Below are positions 54,493 to 62,908 of a stretch of 64,000 nucleotides of DNA, one piece after another. Positions within the stretch are counted from its first letter, which is position 1. Each line of letters begins with the position of its first letter. A model generated the notes under the pieces. It saw only the letters and a list, made by a program, of their open reading frames with translations, was not told the origin of the DNA and made no database searches. The position numbers and the translations under genes are program-made. This DNA is from Massilia varians. Lineage in GTDB: Bacteria; Pseudomonadota; Gammaproteobacteria; Burkholderiales; Burkholderiaceae_D. Location: contig NZ_AP026966.1 in assembly GCF_027923905.1 (NCBI RefSeq), positions 372,001 to 436,000 of the forward strand, written 5' to 3'.

Positions 54493-56022
54493 TTACAGGC
54501 CCGGGCGGACCAGGATGGTGGTCACGCCGGCGCCGTAGATGGCCAGCAGCAGCGCCACGGCGGCGCCCAGCGCAATCAGGCGGCGCTTGCGGCGGACGGT
54601 CTGCTGTTCGGTCCAGTTCATGCTGATCGAGCCGAGGATCGGCAGGCCGGTCACCTCGCGCAGGCTGGCCTGGCTCAGGAAGGTCGGACGCAGCTGGCTC
54701 AGCAGGAAGGCCGAGGCCAGGCCGGCGACCAGCGCGCCGACGAAGACCAGCGAGAACAGGCGCAGGCGGTTCGGGCCGGACGGCAGCAGCGGCGCGGTCG
54801 GCGGGTCGATCACGCGGAAGGTCAGCATGTCGGTGGCGGAAGACAGGTCGCCCGACAGCTTGGCCGATTCGCGGCGTTGGACCAGCTGCTGGTAGTTCTC
54901 GCGGTTGACCGCGTAGTCGCGGTTGAGCTGGGCCAGCTGGGCCTCGATCTCCGGCGCCTGGCTGCTCTGGGCGCGCAGGCGCGCCACGCGTGCCGTGTGT
55001 TCGCTGACCCGCGCCTGCAGCGAGGCCACGCGTGCCTCGGCTTCCGACAGCGCCACGTTCATCTGCTGCAGCATCGGGCTGTAACCGGCGCCCGGATCGG
55101 CACTCGGCTTGCGGTTCTTGGCCAGATCCTTCTTGCGTACGATCAGCTGATCCAGGAGGCGGGCGTTGGCGATGATGTCGGGATGCGCTTCGGTGTACTG
55201 GGTGCGCAGGCCGTCCAGGGTCTTGGTGACCTCGGCGATGCGCGCTTCGAGTTCCGGGTCGGTGACCGGCAGCGGCGCGGTCTCGCCCGGGGCGGCTTCG
55301 CCGGCGATGCGGCGGCGGATCGCGTTGCGTGCCTGCTCGGCTTCGGCCAGTTCCAGGCGCGCCGTGTTCAGCGCTTCGTTGGCGGCCATCATGCGCGAAC
55401 CGAAGTCGCCGCCTTCCGACGGCAGCATGCCCAGGTTGCGGATCTTGAATTCCTTCAGGCTGTTCTCGGCCGCGGCCAGCTTTTCCTCGTAGTTGCGGAT
55501 CTGGTCGTCGATGAACTGGACCGCCTTCTCGGAATCCTGCTTCTTGCCGCCGAAACTGCCTTCGACGAACATGGTCAGCAGCGCCTGCACCACGTCCTTG
55601 CCCAGCTTCGCATCGGGGGCGGTGTAGCTGATGGTATAGATGTCGTCGCGCTCGGTGCCGCCGATCTTGATCTTCTCCATCAGTTCCTCGACCATTTCGT
55701 CGTGTTCCTTGGCGTTCTTGGCCTTGACGTCGAGGTCGACCATGCGCATGACCTTTTCCACGTTCGGACGGCTGATCAGGGTGCGGCGCATGTACAGCAC
55801 CTGCTGGTCGAGGTTCGGCAACGTGGTCATGCCGGACAGCAGGGGCTTGAGAATGCTCTGGGTATCGACGTAGACGCGCGCCGACACTTCGTACTGGTTG
55901 GGCAGTTTCATGACCACCACCCAGCCCGCGATGGCCACGGCCCAGGTAATGAAGACCGCGTGCCAGCGGTATTTCCCAATTGCCTTGAGGAAGTTAAGGA
56001 TTGCGGCTGTGATATCTGCCAT
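54493..56022 (-). CDS. XrtA system polysaccharide chain length determinant (Wzz-like)
   Basis: 509 residues. Wzz domain at the N-terminus: helix HAVFITWAVAIAGWVVVM, then PNQYEVSARVYVDTQSILKPLL. A long periplasmic coiled-coil region follows (residues 150-400; YEEKLAAAENSLKEFKI, ASLQARVSEHTARVARLRAQ). The second helix ends the protein (LIALGAAVALLLAIYGAGVTTI). First gene of the core minus-strand operon. A possible sigma54 promoter lies about 150 bp upstream. Confidence 0.94.
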   Translation of the reverse strand: MADITAAILNFLKAIGKYRWHAVFITWAVAIAGWVVVMKLPNQYEVSARVYVDTQSILKPLLSGMTTLPNLDQQVLYMRRTLISRPNVEKVMRMVDLDVKAKNAKEHDEMVEELMEKIKIGGTERDDIYTISYTAPDAKLGKDVVQALLTMFVEGSFGGKKQDSEKAVQFIDDQIRNYEEKLAAAENSLKEFKIRNLGMLPSEGGDFGSRMMAANEALNTARLELAEAEQARNAIRRRIAGEAAPGETAPLPVTDPELEARIAEVTKTLDGLRTQYTEAHPDIIANARLLDQLIVRKKDLAKNRKPSADPGAGYSPMLQQMNVALSEAEARVASLQARVSEHTARVARLRAQSSQAPEIEAQLAQLNRDYAVNRENYQQLVQRRESAKLSGDLSSATDMLTFRVIDPPTAPLLPSGPNRLRLFSLVFVGALVAGLASAFLLSQLRPTFLSQASLREVTGLPILGSISMNWTEQQTVRRKRRLIALGAAVALLLAIYGAGVTTILVRPGL

Positions 56023-56174
56023 GTCGTGGATTCTCGCCTAAGAGATTGCCCTTGAGTTGGCAAGCTCATCAATCAATAAAAGTGTCAAATAGTCTGCATG
56101 ATCGCTTGTTGACTGAGCAATTGCAATTGCGGGTCGGAAAAATAGTCGACGGACACGACAAAAATGGTGGTCCA

Positions 56175-56191
56175 TGCAACACAAATTCCCG
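56175..56191 (-). promoter_or_regulatory. Possible sigma54 promoter for the core operon
   Basis: On the minus strand, CGGGAATTTGTGTTGCA has GG-N10-GC spacing with a perfect -12 TTGCA but a weak -24 (GGGAA in place of TGGCAC). It lies about 155 bp before the chain-length determinant start, in a 366-bp AT-rich divergent region (56023-56388) that has no gene. Confidence 0.35.
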
Positions 56192-56263
56192 ATCACAACG
56201 AATATTTGACGGTTTTTCTATGAATTTAATGCTGAAATGTTACTTAATCGCAACATTTTGCCG

Positions 56264-56279
56264 TGGAAATGCTGTTGCT
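56264..56279 (+). promoter_or_regulatory. Candidate sigma54 promoter for the protease gene
   Basis: TGGAAATGCTGTTGCT has GG-N10-GC spacing and a TTGC -12 element, with a partial -24 (TGGAAA). It is 110 bp before the protease ATG. AATGCT lies 36 bp upstream of the -24, a spacing also found at the 63680 promoter. Confidence 0.45.
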
Positions 56280-56388
56280 TGGCGCATTGTCCTGCCACTG
56301 CATCCCGCGGCTCGCGTACACTCATGGCCGTTTCTTTAATGAAAATTGCCCTGTGTCAAATACGTATTTTAATGTCGGAAAGACAAAA

Positions 56389-57222
56389 ATGCCCACACGA
56401 TTGATTCTTTTTCGAAACCTCGCTGGCGCGTCCCAAACGGCCCGGAGAATGGTGTCGAAAGTGGCCCTGCACACCCTCGTCCTGGCCGTCGCGGCTGTCG
56501 CCATGCTGCCGGCCAAGGCGCAGAACCTGCCGCGTACGGTGGCGCAAATCAAGCCTTCGGTCGTCGGCGTCGGCACGCTGCTCAAGACCCGCCAGCCTGC
56601 CGTCGTGTTCGTCGGCACCGGCTTCGCCGTCGGTGATGGCTTGAGCATCATTACCAATGCGCACGTCATTCCGAAGCAGCTGGATGAGGCGCGCAAGGAA
56701 GAGCTCGGCATCGTGATCGGCGGCGAGGGCGAGGCCGCCAGTTTTCGTCCGGCCCGCCTGGTCGCGCTGGACGCGGAGCACGACCTGGCCCACCTGCGCC
56801 TGTCCGGCGCGCCGCTGGCCCCGCTGGCGCTTGCCGGTGACGACGGCGTGGCCGAAGGGCAGGAGCTGGCATTCACCGGCTATCCGCTGGGCATGCGCCT
56901 GGGCCTGCATGCGACAACCCACCGCGCGCTGCTGGCGGCGATCACGCCGGTGGTGCGGCCTTCGCTGAATTCGCGCCAGCTCGACGCGCGCGCGATCGCC
57001 CAGCTGCAGCGCTCGGCCTTCCGCATCTATCAGCTCGACGGCACCGCCTATCCCGGCAACAGCGGCAGCCCGCTGTTCCGGCCCGACGACGGTAGCGTGG
57101 TCGGGGTGATCAATATGGTATTCCTGAAGGGCTTGAGGGAAAGCGCGGTGTCCGACCCAAGCGGCATTTCCTACGCGATCCCGGTGCGCCATGTGCGCGA
57201 GCTGTTGCAGCGCCCGCACTAA
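56389..57222 (+). CDS. Trypsin-like serine protease, exported
   Basis: 277 residues with a signal-like segment (VALHTLVLAVAAVAMLPAKAQ). The catalytic triad is visible: His92 (IITNAHVIPK), Asp132 (DAEHDLAHLRL) and Ser225 (AYPGNSGSPLF). There is no PDZ domain, so it is a short form unlike DegP. It lies between the core EPS operon and the export lipoprotein gene and may process surface proteins. GGAAAG precedes the ATG; a Met at 56449 is an alternative start. Confidence 0.88.
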   Translation: MPTRLILFRNLAGASQTARRMVSKVALHTLVLAVAAVAMLPAKAQNLPRTVAQIKPSVVGVGTLLKTRQPAVVFVGTGFAVGDGLSIITNAHVIPKQLDEARKEELGIVIGGEGEAASFRPARLVALDAEHDLAHLRLSGAPLAPLALAGDDGVAEGQELAFTGYPLGMRLGLHATTHRALLAAITPVVRPSLNSRQLDARAIAQLQRSAFRIYQLDGTAYPGNSGSPLFRPDDGSVVGVINMVFLKGLRESAVSDPSGISYAIPVRHVRELLQRPH

Positions 57223-57353
57223 CCAGCAAGCGGCAAGTACGCCACAAGTATTTCAATTGTGCAGGTGTTGCCGAAGTGCTATGGTATAGAATTATGCTCA
57301 ACAATATTGCATGCATGCCGTAACCGACGCCATGCCAACCCGAGGATTTTGAC

Positions 57354-57980
57354 GTGAGCACGAACATGACCCCTAAGATCAAGCGCGCGGCCCAGGCTGT
57401 CGCGATCAGCTGCCTGTTCATCCTGGGCGGCTGCGCCACTACCCTGCCGGCGCTGCCTTCGGCCGAAGTGGTGAACCCGGAATACCTGATCGGTCCGGGC
57501 GATGCGATCAATATCATCGTCTGGCGCAATCCGGAAGTGTCGATGTCGGTGCCGGTCCGTCCGGACGGCAAGATCACCACGCCGCTGGTGGAGGACCTGC
57601 CGGCCGCCGGCAAGACCTCGACCCAGCTGGCGCGCGACATCGAAGCCGCGCTTGCCAAGTTCATCCAGCAGCCGGTCGTCACTGTGGTGGTCACCAATTT
57701 CGTCGGCGGCTACGGCGAGCAGATCCGCGTGATCGGCCAGGCGGCACGTCCGCAAGCCCTGCCATATCGCAAGGACATGTCGCTGATGGACGTCCTGATT
57801 GCCGTTGGCGGCGTGACCGAGTTCGCCGCCGGCAACCGCGCCAGCGTCATCCGTACCGTGGACGGCAAGCAGCAGAAATACGGGGTGCGCCTCGACGACC
57901 TGATCAAGGATGGCGACATCTCGGCCAACATGACGATGCGTCCGGGTGACGTGCTGGTCATCCCCGAAAGCTTCTTCTGA
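57354..57980 (+). CDS. XrtA/PEP-CTERM system polysaccharide export lipoprotein (Wza-like)
   Basis: 208 residues. Lipoprotein signal with lipobox FILGGCATT. The polysaccharide export domain starts YLIGPGDAINIIVWRNPEVSMSVPVRPDGKITTPLVEDLPAAGKT. A SLBB-like domain follows (EQIRVIGQAARPQALPYRKDMSLMDVLIAVGGVTEFAAGNRASVIR). It forms the outer-membrane channel or its periplasmic part. The GTG at 57354 has GAGG 9 nt upstream. It is separated from the core operon and divergent to it. Confidence 0.94.
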   Translation: MSTNMTPKIKRAAQAVAISCLFILGGCATTLPALPSAEVVNPEYLIGPGDAINIIVWRNPEVSMSVPVRPDGKITTPLVEDLPAAGKTSTQLARDIEAALAKFIQQPVVTVVVTNFVGGYGEQIRVIGQAARPQALPYRKDMSLMDVLIAVGGVTEFAAGNRASVIRTVDGKQQKYGVRLDDLIKDGDISANMTMRPGDVLVIPESFF

Positions 57981-58078
57981 GTCTGTCGAGAAATCTGACA
58001 CAGCACGCCGAAATCTCGCTAGACTGCATGCGTAAGGGATGAGCAGCCCGCGCTATGCACTTGTTTTATAGTGAGTTT

Positions 58079-58094
58079 TGGCGCAAATGATGCA
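58079..58094 (+). promoter_or_regulatory. Possible sigma54 promoter for the Tat/HprK cassette
   Basis: TGGCGCAAATGATGCA has exact GG-N10-GC spacing. The -24 matches five of six bases of TGGCAC and the -12 is ATGCA instead of TTGCA. It is 69 bp before the GTG start of the Tat-signal protein gene. Confidence 0.45.
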
Positions 58095-58162
58095 ACACGG
58101 TACGTTTCTTGCTTGAATGAAACGAGCCGTTGGGGCAAACCATCAATGTGAGGATAGACACC

Positions 58163-58720
58163 GTGTCCACCGAAGACCAAGCAGGGCGCGCCGAGCCGGC
58201 CGCGCCGATGACCCCGCAAGGCGCGGCGCGTCGCCGCCTGGCGAAGGCCGGGCTCGGTGCGGCCGGCGTGCTGTGGACCACCCAGGCCAGCGCTACCCGG
58301 GTATGTGTCTCCGCATCGGCCGCGTTGTCCAGCGGCCTGCTCAGCAAAAAACCGAATGCCACGGCCGTGAGCTGCGCAGGCAGGTCGCCAGGCTACTGGA
58401 AGAACCACGGCGGCTGGCCGGTCGCGACCGACACCCTGTTCAGCCGCATCTTCAGCTGTTCCGAGGCGAATGACGGCACCTATGGCTCGGCAACCTTGCT
58501 GCAGCTGGTGGAGGGCTGTAAATTCGACAAGTACAATCTTGGCATGCACCTGGTGGCGACCTACCTGAACGTGAAGCAGGGCTGGACCAGCTACCTCTCC
58601 GAGCGTACCCTGCTGCAGATGTGGGCTGAGCTGCAGAGCACCGGCCATTACCAGCCGGCCAAGGGCGTTTACTGGGATGCCGAAACCACCAAAAAATACC
58701 TCGCGTCCACCCAGGGTTGA
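58163..58720 (+). CDS. Twin-arginine exported protein with SPGYWKNHGGWP motif
   Basis: About 185 residues. A twin-Arg signal (AARRRLAKAGLGAAGVLWTTQASA, Arg-Arg near residue 24) predicts folded export by the Tat system. The mature part begins with Cys-rich sequence and holds SPGYWKNHGGWP at about 75-86, a motif shared by uncharacterised secreted proteins. Conserved aromatic and Cys residues follow (IFSCSEAND; LLQLVEGCKFDKYNLGMHLVATYLN). I prefer GTG 58163, with GAGGA 8 nt before it. First gene of a coupled four-gene cassette. It may be the substrate of the HprK-like kinase or the target of the whole system. Confidence 0.7.
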   Translation: MSTEDQAGRAEPAAPMTPQGAARRRLAKAGLGAAGVLWTTQASATRVCVSASAALSSGLLSKKPNATAVSCAGRSPGYWKNHGGWPVATDTLFSRIFSCSEANDGTYGSATLLQLVEGCKFDKYNLGMHLVATYLNVKQGWTSYLSERTLLQMWAELQSTGHYQPAKGVYWDAETTKKYLASTQG

Positions 58721-58722
58721 GG

Positions 58723-59016
58723 ATGCGTGATGTGGCAGTTCCGGCATGGCGCCTGGCGAGCGGACAGGCGCTTGCTTACCGCAGCTGGGACGACGAAACC
58801 GTACTGTACAACGACCTGTCCGGCGCCACCCATCTGCTGGGGCCGGCCGCACTGTGCCTGCTCGAATCCCTGCGTCCCGGACCCGCCTCCAGCGCCGCGC
58901 TGGCCTCGACGCTGCAGGCCGAATTCGATATCGCCGGCGAGACCATTGGCGCCGAGCTGGAAGCACTGCTCGGTGAACTGTCGCGCCTCGGCCTGATCGA
59001 GCCCTGCCCATGCTGA
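58723..59016 (+). CDS. PqqD family protein of the HPr-rel-A system
   Basis: About 97 residues. PqqD-type fold: WRLASGQALAYRSWDDETVLYNDLSGATHLLGPAALCLLESLRPGP, with a C-terminal winged helix (ETIGAELEALLGELSRLGLIEPCPC). PqqD proteins carry peptide substrates to modifying enzymes. This branch is found beside an HprK-related kinase. It starts 2 bp after the Tat protein stop and overlaps the kinase gene by 7 bp. The ending CPC could bind a metal. Confidence 0.8.
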   Translation: MRDVAVPAWRLASGQALAYRSWDDETVLYNDLSGATHLLGPAALCLLESLRPGPASSAALASTLQAEFDIAGETIGAELEALLGELSRLGLIEPCPC

Positions 59017-59933
59017 CGCTGGCCAGCCTCGGCCGCGCGGAGATGCTGCGCCGCCTGTCCCTGTCGGGCCCCGGCCTGGTGCTGCGCACCGGTCCTTTTC
59101 GCAACCGCATCCGTACCGACATTGCGCACCTGGCCGATGCGATCGCATTGCTGTATGCCAACTATCCGGTCGATGGCGAGGACGGTTTCGCCGATTTCCA
59201 GCTCAGCTTCCGCCGCTCGGGCGGTCCGCGCCGCTGGTACCGCCCGCAGGTGCGGTTCGATGCGGACGGCCGGGTGCCGTTCCAGCCGCTGCCGCTGGAC
59301 CAGGCCTTCCCGATGTTCGAATGGGTGATGAACTGGTGCGTGTCGCACCACGCGCACGGCTACCTGATCATTCATGCCGCCGTTCTCCAGCGCGGCAACG
59401 CCGGCGTGATCCTGCCGGCGCCGCCGGGTTCCGGCAAGAGCACCCTGTGCGCGGCGCTGGCCAGCCGCGGCTGGCGCCTGCTGTCGGACGAGCTGACCCT
59501 GGTCAGGCCGCAAGACCTGGCGCTGCTGCCGCTGGCGCGTCCGGTCAGCCTCAAGAATGCGTCGATCGGCGTGCTGCGCGATTATGCCCCGCACGCCCTG
59601 TTCGGCCCCGAAGTCCATGGCACCACCAAGGGCACCATCGCCCACATGGGGGCGCCGCGCGCCAGCATCGCCGCCGCCGCCGAACCGGCGCGTGCGACCC
59701 ATGTCGTGTTCCCCAGGTACGAAGCCGGTACGCCGCCCAGCCTGGCGCCCCTGGCGAAAGCGCGCCTGTTCACCGGCATGGTCGACAACGCCTTCAATTA
59801 TGCGGTGCTGGGGGCGCAGGGTTTCGACGTCCTCGGCCGCCTAGTCGAGGGCTGCAGCGGCTATACGTTCAGCTATGGCCGGCTCGACGATGCCATGGCC
59901 GTGTTCGACGGTTTCGCGGACGGTCCGGCATGA
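59010..59933 (+). CDS. HprK-related kinase A
   Basis: 307 residues. The nucleotide-binding loop PAPPGSGKSTLCAALASRGW (about 135-154) and the HprK-like region LLSDELTLVRPQDLALLPLARPVSLKNASIG are clear. The Asp-Glu pair after the loop resembles the HPr kinase/phosphorylase catalytic site. No HPr gene is near, so the natural target is not known; family knowledge only says that it co-occurs with PqqD-like and nucleotidyltransferase proteins. It overlaps both neighbours by a few bases. Confidence 0.85.
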   Translation: MLTLASLGRAEMLRRLSLSGPGLVLRTGPFRNRIRTDIAHLADAIALLYANYPVDGEDGFADFQLSFRRSGGPRRWYRPQVRFDADGRVPFQPLPLDQAFPMFEWVMNWCVSHHAHGYLIIHAAVLQRGNAGVILPAPPGSGKSTLCAALASRGWRLLSDELTLVRPQDLALLPLARPVSLKNASIGVLRDYAPHALFGPEVHGTTKGTIAHMGAPRASIAAAAEPARATHVVFPRYEAGTPPSLAPLAKARLFTGMVDNAFNYAVLGAQGFDVLGRLVEGCSGYTFSYGRLDDAMAVFDGFADGPA

Positions 59934-61024
59934 AGCGATTGCCCCTGCTGGTCGAGGTCCTGCGCGATCCGGCGCGGGTCGGCAGGCTCGGCCTGGCCGA
60001 TTGGGACCTGCTGCTGCGCCAGGCGGTGAATGCCAGCCTGGTCGCCTCATTGGGAGCCGACCTTGCCGAAGCAGGCCTGCTGGCGTCGGTACCGCCGGAC
60101 GCGCGCCGGCACTTCGAGTGGGCTGACGTGACGCTGCAGGCGCACCAGCGCGCCGTGCGTTTCGAGGTGGACCAGATTCGGCGCGCCCTGGCCGGCCTCG
60201 ACCTGCCGCTCATCCTGCTGAAAGGGGCGGCCTATGCGCTTGCCGGACTGCCGCCGGCACAAGGGCGTATTTTTTCCGACGTCGATATCCTGGTGCCGAA
60301 GGAGCGTATCGGCGAAGTCGAGGCGGCGCTGATGCTGCACGGCTGGGCAGGCGTCAAGCAGGATCCGTACGACCAGCGCTACTACCGGGAATGGATGCAC
60401 GAGCTGCCGCCGATGGAGCACGTCCAGCGCGGCGGCGCCATCGACGTGCACCATGCCATTCTGCCCGAAACGGCGCGTGCGCGTCCGGATCCGGCCCTGC
60501 TGCGCGCGGCGGCGCAGCCGCTTCCCGGCAGCGACAATCTCTGGATACTGGGACCGCATGACCTGGTGCTGCACAGTGCGGTGCACCTGTTTTCCGAAGG
60601 CGAGACGGACCGTGGACTGCGCGACCTGCTCGACTTGCACCGGCTGCTGCTGCACTTTGGCACGGCGCCCGGCTTCTGGGAGGGATTGGCGGCGCGTGCT
60701 GTCCAGCTGCAGCTGGCGCGGCCGCTGTTCTATGCGCTGCGCTATTGCAGCCGGTTGCTCGGGACCCCGGTGCCGGCGGCGACCCTGGCCGCAGCCGAGG
60801 CTACCGGCCGACCTTCTGCACCCCTGCTGGCCCTGATGGACCGCATCTTCATGCGTATCCTGGTGCCGCAACATCCGAGCTGTGCCGACCGCTTCACCCC
60901 CTTGGCGCAGGGCGCACTCTACCTGCGCGGCAATTGGCTGCGCATGCCGCTACTGATGCTGGCGCGCCACCTGTTTCACAAGGCGTTCATCTCACCCAGG
61001 ACGCCCAACGCCGAGCAAGTCTGA
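59930..61024 (+). CDS. Nucleotidyltransferase family protein (NTP_transf_5-like)
   Basis: 364 residues. LILLKGAAYALAGLPPAQGRIFSDVDILVPKERIGEVEAALMLHGW contains the GA-loop and DxD (Asp117-Val-Asp119) of the polymerase-beta-like fold. A second acidic residue region follows (GGAIDVHHAILP). It would transfer a nucleotide or use ATP to modify a small molecule or peptide. The ATGA overlap with the kinase gene shows coupling. The larger frame from 59321 overlaps the kinase in another register and is not coding there. Last gene of the cassette. Confidence 0.82.
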   Translation: MKRLPLLVEVLRDPARVGRLGLADWDLLLRQAVNASLVASLGADLAEAGLLASVPPDARRHFEWADVTLQAHQRAVRFEVDQIRRALAGLDLPLILLKGAAYALAGLPPAQGRIFSDVDILVPKERIGEVEAALMLHGWAGVKQDPYDQRYYREWMHELPPMEHVQRGGAIDVHHAILPETARARPDPALLRAAAQPLPGSDNLWILGPHDLVLHSAVHLFSEGETDRGLRDLLDLHRLLLHFGTAPGFWEGLAARAVQLQLARPLFYALRYCSRLLGTPVPAATLAAAEATGRPSAPLLALMDRIFMRILVPQHPSCADRFTPLAQGALYLRGNWLRMPLLMLARHLFHKAFISPRTPNAEQV

Positions 61025-61102
61025 CAACACATCTGGTTTCAATTGCATGACTTTAATGAAATGTGTTGAAATTGGGCGAACACACCCTTGCTCGAGGAAA
61101 GC

Positions 61103-61834
61103 ATGCAGGCAGCGTCCATTCCCCTGATCCGTTTGCAGGCCTTGCAGCAAGCATTGGCATACTGCCCTGAACAAGATAGCCTCCAGGATCAGGTCGCGCT
61201 CGCGGCCGGCCTGATCGGCGCGGCAAGTTGTTCGCTCATGCTATTGGGAGGCAAGGGGGAGGGCGAGTCGTGCATGAGCATCCATGCCCACCACGGTCCC
61301 TTGCCCAATGCCGCACTGCAGGCCGCCATCCGGCGTGGCGAAGGTATTTCCGGCCGGGTGCTGGAAAGGGGAAGCGCACTGCTGGTCCCGGATATCCGGG
61401 AGTCTGAATTCGCATCGTTTGCACGGCGCGGGACGGCACTGGGATGCAGCCTCGTGTGTGCCCCAATCCATGTGGAGGGACGCATCGTCGGGGTCATCAA
61501 TGCCGCCAACGGCAAGGACAGCGCTGCCTTCGACGAGGCGGCCTTGTGCCTGCTCCAGCTGTTCGCCTCGTTCCTGGGCAGGTATCTGGAAATACATCAC
61601 TTGCGCCACCTGCTCGGCTCACGCTTCGCCCAGCTGGCGATGCTCCAGGAGACGGCGGGCGAGCAGCCTGGAACGGACCGGCTGGCTTACCACCAACCCG
61701 AACAGGTCGCCAGGATCCTGGCGCGCTCGTTTTTCCGTGAAATGTACCGTGCCGGCTTTGGCTCGGCCCAGATCCTCTCGGCGGCGTCCGAACTCATCGG
61801 CCAGCTCAATCGCGACATCCAGCAGGACCATTGA
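61103..61834 (+). CDS. GAF domain-containing protein
   Basis: 243 residues. The GAF domain spans most of the N-terminal 160 residues (AALQAAIRRGEGISGRVLERGSALLVPDIRESEFASFARRG, then CAPIHVEGRIVGVINAANGKDSAAFDEAALCLLQLFASFLG). A short helical C-terminus follows (VARILARSFFREMYRAGFGSAQILSAASELIGQLN), which could be a DNA- or partner-binding part. No catalytic output domain. The ATG is preceded by GAGGAAAG. It may sense a small ligand for the surrounding genes; this is inference. Confidence 0.8.
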   Translation: MQAASIPLIRLQALQQALAYCPEQDSLQDQVALAAGLIGAASCSLMLLGGKGEGESCMSIHAHHGPLPNAALQAAIRRGEGISGRVLERGSALLVPDIRESEFASFARRGTALGCSLVCAPIHVEGRIVGVINAANGKDSAAFDEAALCLLQLFASFLGRYLEIHHLRHLLGSRFAQLAMLQETAGEQPGTDRLAYHQPEQVARILARSFFREMYRAGFGSAQILSAASELIGQLNRDIQQDH

Positions 61835-61890
61835 ACTACGCAAGGCCTGTCGGCGTGTCGGTGATCCAACAATATCGGCTTATACAAGCA

Positions 61891-61914
61891 TCTCCACCGT
61901 CCAAGGGGTGGAGA
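61891..61914 (+). other. Short hairpin in intergenic region
   Basis: TCTCCACC and GGTGGAGA form a perfect 8-bp stem with an 8-nt loop, 57 bp after the GAF gene stop. It is not followed by a T-run, so it is not a typical terminator. It may slow decay or reduce read-through into the FeeM-like gene, which starts at 62048. Confidence 0.35.
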
Positions 61915-62047
61915 CGCCATATGCTGTTCGATATGATGAAGATAAAATTCTTTAGCACAATTTGTTGCCAATTTAGAATTTCCGATGCTATGATATGAGG
62001 CAGTCCCGGCTGCGGCAAGACGCGTCCATCCCGCCAGGAGAGTACAC

Positions 62048-62779
62048 ATGTTCGACACCGTCACGACAGAATCGGTCAGTCCTGGCAGCATTGCTGACAA
62101 CGGGGAAGATGCGTACGCGGCGAGCATTGTCGATGTCACCATCAATGAAAGCGTATTCGGCATCCGTGCCGCCGACGTCGACGAACAGCGCAGTTCCGCC
62201 AGTATGCTCATCAGCAAGATGTATGCATGGCGCGGCTATAGCGGCAACCATCAGATCGGCAATGACCCGAACCGGATTACCCTGACCGCTTCGAACAAGA
62301 GTGGCGTCATCGGTACACTCAGCCTCAACCTCGATTCCGAAGTCGGCCTGCTCTCCGACCAGGTATTCCGGGACCATATCGATCCCTACCGTGCCCAAGG
62401 CAAGGTGTGCGAGATTATCAAGCTGGCCTTCGATCCGTCGGTCAAGTCCAAGGCCGTGTTGGCATCGCTGTTCCACGTGGCCTTCATCTACGCCAGGGAC
62501 TTGCACAAGTGCAGTGATATTTTCATTGAAGTCAATCCGCGCCACCGCCGCTTTTATGAAGCGATGCTCGACTTCAAGGTGGAGTGCGAGTCGCGGCCGA
62601 ATCCGCGCGTCGACGCGCCGGCGGTCTTGTTGCGGGGGCATATCGCCCACGGTACCCAGCGCATTGCCGAGGTGGCGGGAAAGGGCGACCACGCGGTCGG
62701 CGACCGCTCGCTGTTTCCCTACTTTTTTTCGCCGCGCGAAGAGGCCGGTATCATCGGGCGCCTGAAACGCATCGGCTGA
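62048..62779 (+). CDS. FeeM-like N-acyl amino acid synthase (GNAT/LuxI-type fold)
   Basis: 243 residues. The catalytic core matches N-acyl amino acid synthases: RITLTASNKSGVIGTLSLNLDSEVGLLSDQVFRDHIDPYRAQGKVCEIIKLAF, followed by CSDIFIEVNPRHRRFYEAMLDFK. These enzymes transfer a fatty acyl chain from acyl-ACP to an amino acid and resemble LuxI autoinducer synthases. Members often lie near exosortase genes. GGAGAG lies 7 nt before the ATG. The product could be a lipid signal or a surfactant, but this is inference. Confidence 0.82.
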   Translation: MFDTVTTESVSPGSIADNGEDAYAASIVDVTINESVFGIRAADVDEQRSSASMLISKMYAWRGYSGNHQIGNDPNRITLTASNKSGVIGTLSLNLDSEVGLLSDQVFRDHIDPYRAQGKVCEIIKLAFDPSVKSKAVLASLFHVAFIYARDLHKCSDIFIEVNPRHRRFYEAMLDFKVECESRPNPRVDAPAVLLRGHIAHGTQRIAEVAGKGDHAVGDRSLFPYFFSPREEAGIIGRLKRIG

Positions 62780-62908
62780 ACCCTGCCCCCTCTGGGTGGG
62801 CTAGTTGAACAACAATCCCTCCCCGGCAGACATCTGCAGCTTGCTCCCAAGTGCAGAAACTCCTATATTCACTTTCTTCTTTTCACCATCTCACAGCAAG
62901 GAATGCCC

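Noticed and set aside
59321..59929. N-terminal extension of the nucleotidyltransferase frame
   Set aside because: It overlaps the HprK-related kinase in another frame. The real start is the coupled ATG at 59930.
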